A stretch of DNA of 64,000 nt from Roseinatronobacter domitianus (GTDB taxonomy: Bacteria > Pseudomonadota > Alphaproteobacteria > Rhodobacterales > Rhodobacteraceae), in NCBI RefSeq assembly GCF_023336755.1, contig NZ_JALZWP010000012.1, positions 1-64,000 of the forward strand, written 5' to 3'. The translations under genes were made by a program, and so were the position numbers. The notes beneath the pieces were generated by a model. The model saw only the letters and a list, made by a program, of their open reading frames with translations. It did no database searches and was not told the origin of the DNA. Numbering within the stretch: the first letter of the stretch is position 1; the number at the start of each line of letters is the position of its first letter. Shown here piece after piece: positions 51,701-60,369 of this stretch.

Positions 51701-52552
51701 ATGCCCACCGTCGCGTTCGACTGGATAAGCACGCTGCGCGGTCCCGACCGTATGCCCGGCTTCATCGCAACCCGCGAGCATCGCCGCTTTGTCGAGTTCG
51801 CAGGCGCAGTGCGCCGTCAACGCATGATCGGTCTGTGCTTTGGGCCCGCAGGTGTAGGAAAGACATGGTCGGCGCGCCGGTATTCCCATTGGAATCGGAT
51901 CGAGCCATTCCTCTTGGAATGGGGCCCGCGGGATGCGTCCGGCGCGCGTATCCATACTATGGCGGCGAGTAGTCGAACTGTCTTCTACACGCCTGCTGTC
52001 GGTGGGGGTCTCAAGCAGATAAAGGACGACCTGAATTTTCTCGCCGTCCGCATGGGCTTCTGCATCAGTGCCGGCCTTGCGCTGAAAGACGCGTCGGTGG
52101 ATTCTATGTGCATTACCCCCATAGAGCTGTTGATCGTGGATGAGGCCGAGCGGCTGAACGTTACCGCGCTCGAATACCTGCGCGACTTTTACGATCGCGC
52201 TCCCATAGGGCTTGTCATCATCGGGATGCCGGGGATCGAGAAACGGCTTTCACGCTACCCGCAACTCTATAGCCGTGTAGGCTTTGCCCACGAGTACCAG
52301 CCTCTTCAGGGCGAGGAACTGGCCTTCGTGCTCCGCCGCCATTGGAAGAGGCTTGGCCTGGCGCTCAACGCCGACGACTTCACGGACGATCGCGCCATCG
52401 CGGTCGTCGCCCGCATCACCGGCGGAAACTTCCGCCTGCTCCAGCGCCTGTTCAGCCAGATTGAACGCATCCTCACCGTCAACGAGATGACCACCATCAC
52501 CGAGGACGTAGTCGACGCCGCTCGATCCACGCTTGTCATCGGGGCCAACTAA
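51701..52552 (+). CDS. tniB: TniB-like AAA ATPase, transposition regulator
   Basis: This 283-residue protein has Walker A GPAGVGKT at about residue 48, LLIVDEAERL as Walker B near 145 and GMPGIEKRLSRYPQLYSRVG. This is the MuB/TniB layout that picks target DNA and activates TniA. It starts two bases after the restored tniA stop, with GAGAGGAG upstream. Confidence 0.85.
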   Translation: MPTVAFDWISTLRGPDRMPGFIATREHRRFVEFAGAVRRQRMIGLCFGPAGVGKTWSARRYSHWNRIEPFLLEWGPRDASGARIHTMAASSRTVFYTPAVGGGLKQIKDDLNFLAVRMGFCISAGLALKDASVDSMCITPIELLIVDEAERLNVTALEYLRDFYDRAPIGLVIIGMPGIEKRLSRYPQLYSRVGFAHEYQPLQGEELAFVLRRHWKRLGLALNADDFTDDRAIAVVARITGGNFRLLQRLFSQIERILTVNEMTTITEDVVDAARSTLVIGAN

Positions 52553-52648
52553 CGTTGCCAAAACCGTGCCAAATATCGGTGCCGGTCACAGGCAGGGGGG
52601 GGTGTTTCGGGATTCCCTATTTAACAGTATTCGGGTAAACTGTTCACT

Positions 52649-53254
52649 ATGTCTGAAATGCGCCTCCATGACCCCGCCGGAAACCGGCTCTATCTGAACG
52701 CCGAAGAGCGCGCAGCCTTCCTCGCCGCGGCCCGGCGCCAGCCCGCCCGCGACCGAACCCTGTGTGAAGCGCTTCACTGGACCGGGTGCCGCCCGTCCGA
52801 GCTCCTGGAGATCACACCAGCCCGGGTTGATCTCTCCGGCGGGACCATTGCGGTCAGGTCTCTGAAGAAACGCAAGGATGCCTCTGGCAGCGCCAAGATC
52901 GTGTTCCGGTCCGTGCCGGTCCCGCCCGAGTTCCTCGATACGCTGAACACCGCCCATGGCGTGCGCGAGTCCCAAGCGTCTCGTAAGAAATCAGCTCTGC
53001 CGATCTGGCCCTTGAGCCGCGTGCGTGTTTGGCAGATCGTGAAACGGGTTATGATCGAGGCCAGACTTCCTGATGCGCCGCATCGCAGCCCGAAGGGCCT
53101 CAGGCACGGGTTCGGCGTTCACGCCACTGTCCAGGGTGTCCCGCTGCATATGCTCCAACGCTGGCTCGGCCATGCACAGCTCAGTACCACCGCGATCTAT
53201 GCGGATGCGGTCGGGAAAGAAGAACAATATATTGCAGCGCGGATGTGGGGGTAA
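52649..53254 (+). CDS. short tyrosine recombinase
   Basis: This 201-residue protein consists of the catalytic domain only: Arg in TGCRPSELLEIT, Lys region VRSLKKRKD, KGLRHGFGVHA (Arg), WLGHAQLSTTAIYAD (His and Tyr). It lacks the N-terminal core-binding domain. A related fragment is at 3245-3295. It lies just outside the Tn402-like element and next to two WGR genes. Confidence 0.85.
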   Translation: MSEMRLHDPAGNRLYLNAEERAAFLAAARRQPARDRTLCEALHWTGCRPSELLEITPARVDLSGGTIAVRSLKKRKDASGSAKIVFRSVPVPPEFLDTLNTAHGVRESQASRKKSALPIWPLSRVRVWQIVKRVMIEARLPDAPHRSPKGLRHGFGVHATVQGVPLHMLQRWLGHAQLSTTAIYADAVGKEEQYIAARMWG

Positions 53255-53256
53255 AG

Positions 53257-53472
53257 ATGGACCTAACGTGGATCGACCCACCCAGCAATGCGCGCCGATT
53301 CTACCGGATGGAAATTGTACCAGGCCTTTTTGGGGACTGGTCGCTCATTCGAGAGTGGGGCCGGAGCGGCCAGGCTGGCCAGGTTCGGGTCGATTGGTTC
53401 GACACCGAAGCCGCCGCGAAGACTGCGCGGTTCAACATCCAGATGCAGAAGGCGAAGCGGGGCTATGATTGA
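53257..53472 (+). CDS. WGR-domain protein 1
   Basis: This 71-residue protein is a single WGR domain: ARRFYRMEIVPGLFGDWSLI then REWGRSGQAGQ. WGR domains bind nucleic acid ends in PARP-like and repair proteins; single-domain versions are common in alphaproteobacteria and uncharacterised. The ATG is two bases after the recombinase stop. Confidence 0.8.
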   Translation: MDLTWIDPPSNARRFYRMEIVPGLFGDWSLIREWGRSGQAGQVRVDWFDTEAAAKTARFNIQMQKAKRGYD

Positions 53473-53885
53473 TCTTCTGCCACATGGAAAAAGCAGAAGT
53501 CAGTCGTGGCTCTGACATGGCTTATTTGACTTCTAGAGGCTGCATCACATATTCGTGATTACCAGTGGGTGGGCTTGGGGAGGAGCCCACCAATTGGTTG
53601 GCGGATCGTTTGTTGCGGACCTTGCGATCTGCGGTGTCCATTAGCGCCCACCCGAACGATCCGCCTCGCTAAGAGCTCTTATGGAGGTGGATACCGGTAG
53701 GAGGGCGAGATCGTATCATAAGGCCTTCTCCCTGATCTTTGCCCAGTGATATTCGCCTGTGAGAAGGATGTGCGCCCAACTTGCGCGCGCTCATCGGGGT
53801 CTGAAACCGCAAGGTCTTCCTTCATGAAGTGCTGGATCGACCGCGAACCACCTGATATTATCTACGAATAGAGATGAGGTGCATC
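53473..53885. other. intergenic stretch with hairpin and short repeat
   Basis: No gene is seen. GTGGGCT/AGCCCAC forms a 7-bp hairpin at about 53567-53589. The part 53664-53724 resembles 63364-63420 beside the last resolvase gene (shared GGATxCCGGTAGG and GATCGTATCA), probably debris of a related element. Confidence 0.5.
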
Positions 53886-54146
53886 ATGCCGGACTGCGGC
53901 GGCCAATTTGAGGTTTTCCCGACCGATCTGCACCTGCGGCGGATTGATCCGGTCCGGAATGCCCGCCGTTTCTACAAAATGTCCGTCCAGCGCGATCTTT
54001 TTGGCTGCGCATCATTGATCCGCGTCTGGGGCCGGATCGGAACCCGCGGCCGCCAGATGATCGATACCTATCCGGATGAGGGCATAGCGGTAAACGCGCT
54101 GATGGATTTAGCGAAAGAGAAGCGCCGCCGCGGGTATGCGCTCTAG
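53886..54146 (+). CDS. WGR-domain protein 2
   Basis: This 86-residue second WGR protein (RRIDPVRNARRFYKMSVQRD; LIRVWGRIGTRGRQM) is similar to the one at 53257 but with a longer N-terminus. The ATG at 53886 has GAGG upstream; an ATG four codons earlier is the alternative. Two separate WGR genes this close suggest an old duplication. Confidence 0.75.
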   Translation: MPDCGGQFEVFPTDLHLRRIDPVRNARRFYKMSVQRDLFGCASLIRVWGRIGTRGRQMIDTYPDEGIAVNALMDLAKEKRRRGYAL

Positions 54147-54156
54147 GGGCTTTAGT

Positions 54157-54930
54157 TCAGGGCGCGCCCTGAATACGAATGTCATAAGAAATGTTCTGGA
54201 CCGCATCCCCTCCGGGAGTGTCAGGATTGGTGTAGAATGCCCGAAATTCTATTCGGTGATCGCCCGGGGACAGGGGGGCTAACATGACCCAGAATCCATC
54301 TGTGGCGCTCGGATAGAACGGCCTCGGCTCCACGGCCGACGGCGCCCGTCCAGCGAGATCGAAACAGGTCTCTGGCGCGATCCGGGTCCGCTTGAGATCG
54401 GGGATCCTAACCCCATCGACCTCGACCATGAGATGGACGTACCGATCATTATTCTGTGTGGCTTCAGCGCGCACCTCCTCGCAGGTGCGGGTCTGCCCTG
54501 GCATCGTCGTGACGACGGTATTGATGATCGGGAAGAAGATGAAACGCCCAGCCGGAACGACGCAGGCCCGGCGGATCCGTGCCGAGCCGAACCCGCCCGC
54601 CAGATACCAGACTGGTCCGCCCTGATTCACGCCACATAGGCGGCCGTTATCATCCCGGATCGGGCTCTGATCTGTGGGCATGGAGAAGGCCCACTGCCAC
54701 CAGTCCTGCGCATACCAGGCGAGGTATTGGCCTGCGACGAGGTTACCCGGTGTGAGCGTTAGGTCAGCCGGATCGGCCCCCGCCGCACCGGCGATGCTGG
54801 TCAGGCACAGGATCCGGAGCGCTCGTGAAAGCGCCGTGAGGGCCTCCACTGTCGTGGCAGAGAGGCCCTTTCCATTCCCTGGGTGGTGCGCGACTATTGC
54901 CGCGCCATCAGGATCCGGAGTGCGTAGCAT
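54157..54930 (-). CDS. secreted hypothetical protein
   Basis: About 257 residues from the ATG at 54930; a GTG at 54849 just before a signal-peptide-like stretch (ALRILCLTSIAGAAGA) may be the real start. The mature part (AWYAQDWWQWAFSMPTDQ, IRRACVVPAGRFIFFPIINT) is seen in uncharacterised exported proteins. It is divergent from the DUF192 gene, whose ATG is one base away if the longer start is used. Confidence 0.6.
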   Translation of the reverse strand: MLRTPDPDGAAIVAHHPGNGKGLSATTVEALTALSRALRILCLTSIAGAAGADPADLTLTPGNLVAGQYLAWYAQDWWQWAFSMPTDQSPIRDDNGRLCGVNQGGPVWYLAGGFGSARIRRACVVPAGRFIFFPIINTVVTTMPGQTRTCEEVRAEATQNNDRYVHLMVEVDGVRIPDLKRTRIAPETCFDLAGRAPSAVEPRPFYPSATDGFWVMLAPLSPGDHRIEFRAFYTNPDTPGGDAVQNISYDIRIQGAP

Positions 54931-54931
54931 A

Positions 54932-55426
54932 ATGATCACAGACCTTTTTCGCAGGGCGGTTCTGACCGCCGTCATCGTAAGCGCCGCGCCTACTTTCGCC
55001 AGCGCCGATACGCCGACCTGTAATGTGACATCTCTCGCGATCGAAACCCAGCAGGGTGAGATCCCTATTACCGTCGAAGTCGCCACGACGCCCGAGACAC
55101 GCGAGATCGGACTGATGAACCGGACCGACCTTGCTCCGGACGCGGGGATGCTGTTCGTCTATCCTCCGGGCAGGGCGATCGCCCTCTGGATGAAGAACAC
55201 GCTCATCCCGTTAGATATGCTGTTCATCGACGACACTGGGATTATTCGGTTTATCAAACATGACGCACAGCCGCATGAGCTCACCCCGGTTCCGGGTCCG
55301 AACGGGATCGCTGCTCGGGCGGCCCTTGAGCTGAACGGTGGTCGTTCAGCGGAGCTGGGGATTGAGGTTGGTGACCGGATCCCCCCAATCTGGGCCGAAG
55401 TTAACCTAGGCTGCGAAGGCGAGTGA
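54932..55426 (+). CDS. DUF192 periplasmic protein, intact copy
   Basis: This 164-residue protein has a signal peptide (VLTAVIVSAAPTFASA) and the DUF192 core (ETREIGLMNRTDL; YPPGRAIALWMKNTLIPLDM; GIRFI/GIAARAALELNGGR). The function of DUF192 is unknown. A 3' fragment of a close paralogue lies at 45705-45967; similarity also continues slightly past the stop. Confidence 0.85.
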   Translation: MITDLFRRAVLTAVIVSAAPTFASADTPTCNVTSLAIETQQGEIPITVEVATTPETREIGLMNRTDLAPDAGMLFVYPPGRAIALWMKNTLIPLDMLFIDDTGIIRFIKHDAQPHELTPVPGPNGIAARAALELNGGRSAELGIEVGDRIPPIWAEVNLGCEGE

Positions 55427-55463
55427 GGTCCATATCGGCGGATGCTGGAGCCGCCTCAGGCGA

Positions 55464-55826
55464 TCATGCAATCCCGAGGTTTTCCACCCGCAGGAGGTCT
55501 GCGACCTGCTTCAGGCTGGTCAGGTCACTGATTGCGGAAGACCCAAGAGAGAGATCATCCATATCCACTTCATGGCTCTCCTCAGTCAGACGGGCTTCCA
55601 TCTCAGTGAGATAGGTTAACATCACCTCTCGCGGAAACATCTGACGCACGCGCGTGACGAAGGAGGGGAGCTGCGCGGCGAATGCGGGCTGCCCTCTGGT
55701 GGCCGAGACGAAATGTAGGAGTTTCTCTCCGACCAGATAGTCAAGTGCGGCGCGTTCCCCGTATCGGGACAGGATTGTGGCTGTGGCCTCGCACTGATCG
55801 CGCCAGACCTCTTCGAATTTCACCAT
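55464..55826 (-). CDS. hypothetical protein
   Basis: This 120-residue helical protein (QCEATATILSRYGERAALDY, FVTRVRQMFPREVMLTYLTE) has an acidic C-terminal third. AGGAGATC precedes the ATG. No family is recognised. Confidence 0.5.
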   Translation of the reverse strand: MVKFEEVWRDQCEATATILSRYGERAALDYLVGEKLLHFVSATRGQPAFAAQLPSFVTRVRQMFPREVMLTYLTEMEARLTEESHEVDMDDLSLGSSAISDLTSLKQVADLLRVENLGIA

Positions 55827-55965
55827 GATCGTTGATCTCCTGTTGCCCTTGGTTAACCGTCCAAGCCTTCGTTGACGCGATTAAAAAGAAATTTTCAGGG
55901 GTTTCCAAGTAGACACATGTGTTCCCTGTGTGTTCTTTTGATGCCGATGCGGCTGAGGACATGAC

Positions 55966-56778
55966 ATGCCCCGCCCGGACCCAAGACAACTCGATCTATT
56001 TAGCATACCGATAAGAGCCCCATCTCAAGCGGTTACCCATGTTGCGGAGGCGGCCGTTCCATTCAGATCGATTGATCCGGATGACCTTGATGACGGAAAA
56101 CTCCTCGAGGCGTTTCGGACCTCGACACTGACCGATACGGTATTTCTGGCTGAAGCGATCGTGCGTCGGCAGCCAACAGGTTGGCAATATGCCGCCATGC
56201 ATGTCTGGAACCGGTTTTTCGGATTTGAACATGGTGGCACTTTGCCAGAGCAGCGCGCCGTGCTGGGTCTCGTACGAGATCTTCTGGGGCGACCGGTCTT
56301 GACGGAAATCCTGCGTCGGGGTGGTATTCCCGAAAGCCTAAACGGGGGCCTCCTGCAGGCCGCCGCCGCTTGCGACCATCCTCTGCCTGCGGATCTGGTC
56401 CGATCTGGGCTTCTTTCCAGAGATGAGGCGCTGCGGGAAGCTGCGCTGCGGATGGCCATCTCCTCCGGGGTGGAGCCGCTTGAGCTTCACACCCTTCTCA
56501 CGGACCGGCAGATCGCAGTGCGGGATCTGGCGGCGATCGTGCTTGCCGAGGTGGGTGATCCGGAATCGCGCGGGTCGCTCTTTCTCAATTTGAAGGCGAG
56601 ACCCTCAGAAAGAGGCTTGGACGCGCTGGCCCTGTTCATGGACGAGGATGCGATCATTCAACTCGGTCAGCTTGCACGCGCGCATCCGAAGTGGGTTGGG
56701 CACATCCGGGGGCTGATCGAAGACTCCGCGCATCCCAAGGCACCGTCGATCATCGCAACACTGCCTATCGCGGTCTAG
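55966..56778 (+). CDS. HEAT-like helical repeat protein
   Basis: This 270-residue protein has tandem helical pairs with HEAT-like spacing (DRQIAVRDLAAIVLAEVGDP and others), preceded by a Pro-rich start. Such proteins usually form protein-binding scaffolds. It ends three bases before hairpin element 2, which may terminate it. No closer family is recognised. Confidence 0.5.
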   Translation: MPRPDPRQLDLFSIPIRAPSQAVTHVAEAAVPFRSIDPDDLDDGKLLEAFRTSTLTDTVFLAEAIVRRQPTGWQYAAMHVWNRFFGFEHGGTLPEQRAVLGLVRDLLGRPVLTEILRRGGIPESLNGGLLQAAAACDHPLPADLVRSGLLSRDEALREAALRMAISSGVEPLELHTLLTDRQIAVRDLAAIVLAEVGDPESRGSLFLNLKARPSERGLDALALFMDEDAIIQLGQLARAHPKWVGHIRGLIEDSAHPKAPSIIATLPIAV

Positions 56779-56781
56779 AGG

Positions 56782-56828
56782 GGTGTCAAACCTACCCCAC
56801 CGGTCGCCAGTAGGGAAAGTTTGACACC
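56782..56828. repeat. hairpin element 2 (GGTGTCAAAC arms)
   Basis: Arms GGTGTCAAAC and GTTTGACACC (10 bp) enclose an inner stem CCTAC/GTAGG. It has the same outer arms as element 1 (3131-3183), whose inner stem is CCTTC/GAAGG: both strands of the stem changed together. Confidence 0.65.
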
Positions 56829-57041
56829 GTGGATAAGGGTTAATCTTAACAATGGGATACGAGGTTAAGGTGCGTGCGCCGAATGCGCATAAAGCGCAAT
56901 TTGCGCCGTCTCCTGCCGCGGCTCATCGCAGTCTGCCCTGTGTCGGTCGACCAGGGACGCCTGTTGATCACAATACCGAAGAAGCGCGTTCCAGTCGCGG
57001 CCCAAGAAGTACCGCCACCATCCTGCCCTGCCTCCAGATGA

Positions 57042-57338
57042 TTAAAATCCCTGAAAAACCATATCCACCGCCCGTGTGATCTCGTCCTGGTGTCCCGACA
57101 GGTCACCCACCGCAGGCCCGAGCGCCGAGGCGCGCACCGCCGCCATGGACTGGACGATCAACACGAATTTCTCGTCATCCAGCGTGATGACCGGGTTGAG
57201 GTGTCTGGCGGGCGGGGGGCTTTGACCCACCGGCACAAGCGGGGCGACAACCCGCGTATCGGCCCAGTCCAGAAAATCACTTTGCAGGTTCACCACCCGG
57301 CCACCGCCAGGCAGGGCGTGCAGGCTGAACCGCGCCAT
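57042..57338 (-). CDS. ccdB: CcdB toxin
   Basis: This 98-residue protein has MARFSLHALPGGGRVVNLQS, VVAPLVPVGQSPPPA, LNPVITLDDEKFVLIVQSMA and a C-terminal DMVFQGF, the CcdB pattern with the closing Trp/Gly-Phe region that contacts gyrase. Length is near the family norm (101). Start overlaps the ccdA stop by one base. Confidence 0.92.
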   Translation of the reverse strand: MARFSLHALPGGGRVVNLQSDFLDWADTRVVAPLVPVGQSPPPARHLNPVITLDDEKFVLIVQSMAAVRASALGPAVGDLSGHQDEITRAVDMVFQGF

Positions 57339-57559
57339 CAGAACTGCCGGTATTTTTCAAGTGGCAGGCCGTTCTGCTCGATCCAGGCGTTGTAGCCTTC
57401 CAGCGCCGCGCGGTTTTCTTCCAGCCATTTCGCGGCCTTCTCTTTGCGTACAGCCTCGCGCAGGCTGGCCTCGAAGGTCGCGGAGAGGTTGATGTTCAAC
57501 CCGCGGGCTTCATCCAGAAGCACCGGGTCGACGGTTAGGTTGGTTGCGCGCTTGTTCAT
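57338..57559 (-). CDS. ccdA: CcdA antitoxin
   Basis: This 73-residue protein has NLTVDPVLLDEARGLNINLS (ribbon-helix-helix) and the toxin-binding tail KWLEENRAALEGYNAWIEQN. ATG at 57559 with AGGAGG upstream. It forms an addiction module with ccdB. Confidence 0.92.
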   Translation of the reverse strand: MNKRATNLTVDPVLLDEARGLNINLSATFEASLREAVRKEKAAKWLEENRAALEGYNAWIEQNGLPLEKYRQF

Positions 57560-57676
57560 GCATGCCTCCTGCGGAGTTGTAATGCGCATTCATAACACAC
57601 ATTCGGGCTCTGGCAAAGCTATGGCACCGGCGAACAGCCTGCGCTGCTCATCGCGGTCTACCCTGTGTAGCCCGCA

Positions 57677-58134
57677 TTACCGGGCGGCATCTCGGGTCTG
57701 CCAAGCTGGCGCTTCCGGATCTGATCCAAGCATGGAAAGTGTCGCTGGATCCAACACCCCGTCACACCACCGGTCAAGCGCCACCCGAAACAGTGGATCC
57801 TCGGGGTCGACCATCGCAAACAAGGTCATCGACGACCGGAACTTCAGGTCGTCAGGCGAGCCGAGGATTTCGTGTAGTGAGCAGTCCCGCAGCGGTATGA
57901 TCGCTTCCACGCAGTCCTTCAGACGCGGACCTAGGACAGGATGGATGAGATATTCACGCGCCTCTGTCCCGGAGGTGATGCCGTAGCGTTCCGCCATGGC
58001 TGACCTGCCGAGCCCGCTAGTTGCGGAAAGATGAACCACATCCAGTGGGTCCGCTTCCGTCCCGCGCGCAGTTCAGCGAGAGCCGTGCTGTAGACCCCGT
58101 CTTGTGCAGACAGAAACCGCTCGAGACCGTCCAT
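57677..58134 (-). pseudogene. DUF1810 gene with a one-base frameshift
   Basis: The first 37 codons give MDGLERFLSAQDGVYSTALA up to HWMWFIFPQL, then the frame is lost near 58019. The second frame continues GLGRSAMAERYGITSGTEAR, HPVLGPRLKDCVEAI and KFRSSMTLFAMVDP to a stop at 57677. Inserting one base in the PQL-xGLG joint restores a normal DUF1810 protein of about 152 residues. Confidence 0.85.
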
Positions 58135-58149
58135 CCTCATACCTCTCGC

Positions 58150-60366
58150 TTACCCTGATATTCGTCGCTGTGCGGCGTCATTATGCGCGGGATCTCGTAA
58201 CCATTCATCGAGCTTCGACCAGCGCCGCCGCCCAGACACGTTCTTCACGGCAATCGCTACGGCTTTCTTCTGACCGACCAGGACCACCAGCTTTTTCCCG
58301 CGTGTCACCCCGGTGTAGATCAGGTTCCGCTGGAGCATCGTGTAGTGCTGGGTCATCACCGGGATGACCACGGCGGGGTATTCCGAGCCCTGGCTCTTGT
58401 GGATCGTCGCCGCGTAGGCTGGCACCAGCGTGTCGAGTTCCCCGAAAACGAAGGTGAGGGTTCGCCCGTCAAAGTTCACTGCGAGCTCGCCCTCATCCAG
58501 ATCGACATCCTCGACCGTGCCGATGTCCCCGTTGTAGACGTCCTTGTCGTAGTCGTTCTCGATCTGCATGACCTTGTCGCCGGGGGCGAAGGTCCAACCG
58601 AACCGCTCGATCTTCTTCTCACCTGCCGGGTTCAGCGCGGCTTGCAGCTCGATGTTGAGGGACCGGGCCCCGACGCCGCCCCGGTTCATCGGACAGAGGA
58701 CCTGGATGTCCCGGATCGGGTCGAAACCGAACCGGTGCGGGATGCGCCTGGAGACCAGCTCGACGATCCGGCACTCCGCCTGGTCCGGGTCCGCGGCGGG
58801 TACGAAGTAGAAATCAGCCTCACCGTCCGGTGGGGCGAGGTCGGGCATGCGCCCGGCGTTGATCGCGTGCGCCGTCGTGATGATCTTGCTCTCCGCCGCC
58901 TGCCGGAACACCTCGGTCAAGCGCACCACCGGCACGACGCCCGAGCTGATGACGTCAGCGAGCACCTGGCCGGGCCCCACCGAGGGGAGCTGGTCGATGT
59001 CACCGACGATGAGGAGGGCGGCGTGATCCGGGACCGCCTTGAGCAGGGACTGCATCAGCATCACGTCCACCATCGAACTCTCGTCCACGACGAGCAGATC
59101 ACAGTCCAGCGGGTTCTCGAGGTCCCGTTTGAACCTGAACGCCTTGGGATCGAACTCGAGAAGCCGGTGGATCGTCTTGGCCTCCCGCTCGGTCGCTTCC
59201 GTCATCCGCTTGGCGGCCCGGCCGGTCGGGGCGCAGAGGAGCAGGTTCACCCGCTTCGCCGCCAGGATACGCAGGATCGAGTTGACGATGGTCGTCTTGC
59301 CGACGCCCGGCCCGCCCGTGATCACCGTGACCTTTGAGCGGAGCGCGAGCCGGACCGCCTCAGCCTGGCTCTCCGCGAGGCTGAGGCCCGTCTTCTGCTC
59401 GATCCAGGGCAGCGCCTTCTCGGCGTCGATCTCGGGCCAGGGGAGGGGGCCGGATCGGATCCTCTGGATCTGCTCCGCGATCCCGCGCTCGGCGAGGTAC
59501 AGCCCGGTCAGGAAGACGCACTCCGCATCGCCCACCCGGTCCGGAGTGACCGTCTCCTCCGCGATCTCCTCGGCCAGGGCCCCCTCGATGAGCGGGGGTG
59601 GGACCTCCAGGAGCTTTTCGGCCAGGCTGATCAGGGCCTTTCGCGGCAGGCCGCAGTGCCCGTCCCCCATCGCCTCGGTCAGTGCAAAGGAGATCCCGGC
59701 CCGGACCCGGATCATCGCGGTCTTCTCGATCCCAAGCTTCTCGGCGATCAGGTCGGCGGTCCGGAACCCGATCCCCCGAATATCCTTGGCGAGCCGGTAG
59801 GGGTTCTCGCTCATCACCTGGACCGCGTCGGTCCCATAGGTCTTGAAGATCCGCACGGCCCGGGCCGTGCCAACCCCGTGCTGGTGCAGGAACACCATGA
59901 TCTCCCGGATCACCTTCTGATCGGCCCACCCGGAGGTGATCTTGTCGGCCCGCTTGGGGCCGATCCCGTCCACCTCGCGCAGACGGTCTGGGTCCGCCTC
60001 GATCACGTCGAAGACGTCCTTGCCGAACATCTTCACCAGTCTCTTGGCGTAGACTGGCCCGATCCCTTTGATCATGCCCGAGCCGAGGTATTTCTCGATC
60101 CCGTCAAGGCTGGAGGGGGCGGAGGTCTTCAGGAAGTGGGCCTTGAACTGGAGCCCGTGGGTCCGGTCGTTGACCCAGGTCCCCGATGCGGTGACCCACT
60201 CCCCGGCGGAGATCATCGCCGCGTGTCCGACGGTGGTCACCAGGTCCCGGTGCCCCCGCGCCTTGACCCGCAGGACGCAGAACCCGCTCTCCTCGCTGTG
60301 GAAGGTGACCCGCTCCACAAGCCCGGCGAGGACCTCGGTCGTGCTGTCAGGCCCTGCGCCGGTCAT
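58150..60366 (-). CDS. recD2: RecD2-family DNA helicase
   Basis: This 738-residue protein has an N-terminal helix-hairpin-helix region (GIGPVYAKRLVKMFGKDVFD, DGIGPKRADKI) and Walker A TGGPGVGKTT at about 350. DLLVVDESSMVDV (motif II), GDIDQLPSVGPG and a C-terminal IHKSQGSEYPAVV (motif V-VI) follow. RecD2 is a 5'-3' helicase in repair and recombination, distinct from RecBCD RecD. Full length. It runs together with the resolvase gene upstream (3-base gap). Confidence 0.93.
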   Translation of the reverse strand: MTGAGPDSTTEVLAGLVERVTFHSEESGFCVLRVKARGHRDLVTTVGHAAMISAGEWVTASGTWVNDRTHGLQFKAHFLKTSAPSSLDGIEKYLGSGMIKGIGPVYAKRLVKMFGKDVFDVIEADPDRLREVDGIGPKRADKITSGWADQKVIREIMVFLHQHGVGTARAVRIFKTYGTDAVQVMSENPYRLAKDIRGIGFRTADLIAEKLGIEKTAMIRVRAGISFALTEAMGDGHCGLPRKALISLAEKLLEVPPPLIEGALAEEIAEETVTPDRVGDAECVFLTGLYLAERGIAEQIQRIRSGPLPWPEIDAEKALPWIEQKTGLSLAESQAEAVRLALRSKVTVITGGPGVGKTTIVNSILRILAAKRVNLLLCAPTGRAAKRMTEATEREAKTIHRLLEFDPKAFRFKRDLENPLDCDLLVVDESSMVDVMLMQSLLKAVPDHAALLIVGDIDQLPSVGPGQVLADVISSGVVPVVRLTEVFRQAAESKIITTAHAINAGRMPDLAPPDGEADFYFVPAADPDQAECRIVELVSRRIPHRFGFDPIRDIQVLCPMNRGGVGARSLNIELQAALNPAGEKKIERFGWTFAPGDKVMQIENDYDKDVYNGDIGTVEDVDLDEGELAVNFDGRTLTFVFGELDTLVPAYAATIHKSQGSEYPAVVIPVMTQHYTMLQRNLIYTGVTRGKKLVVLVGQKKAVAIAVKNVSGRRRWSKLDEWLRDPAHNDAAQRRISG

Positions 60367-60369
60367 CGC

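Larger units (their letters stand above)
47261..52590. mobile_element. Tn402-like transposon (tniR, tniA, tniB) with two nested insertions
   Basis: The ends carry TGTGACCGGCATCGCTATCTG (from 47261) and, inverted, TGTGACCGGCACCGATATTTG (to 52590). Both ends repeat a GGCACCGNTATTTGG-like word inside, as expected for transposase binding sites. Inside are a serine resolvase, a Mu/Tni-type transposase, an ATPase and two IS elements. No TniQ gene is seen. Flanks TGTTG and GGCAG do not match, so no 5-bp target duplication is visible. Confidence 0.75.
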
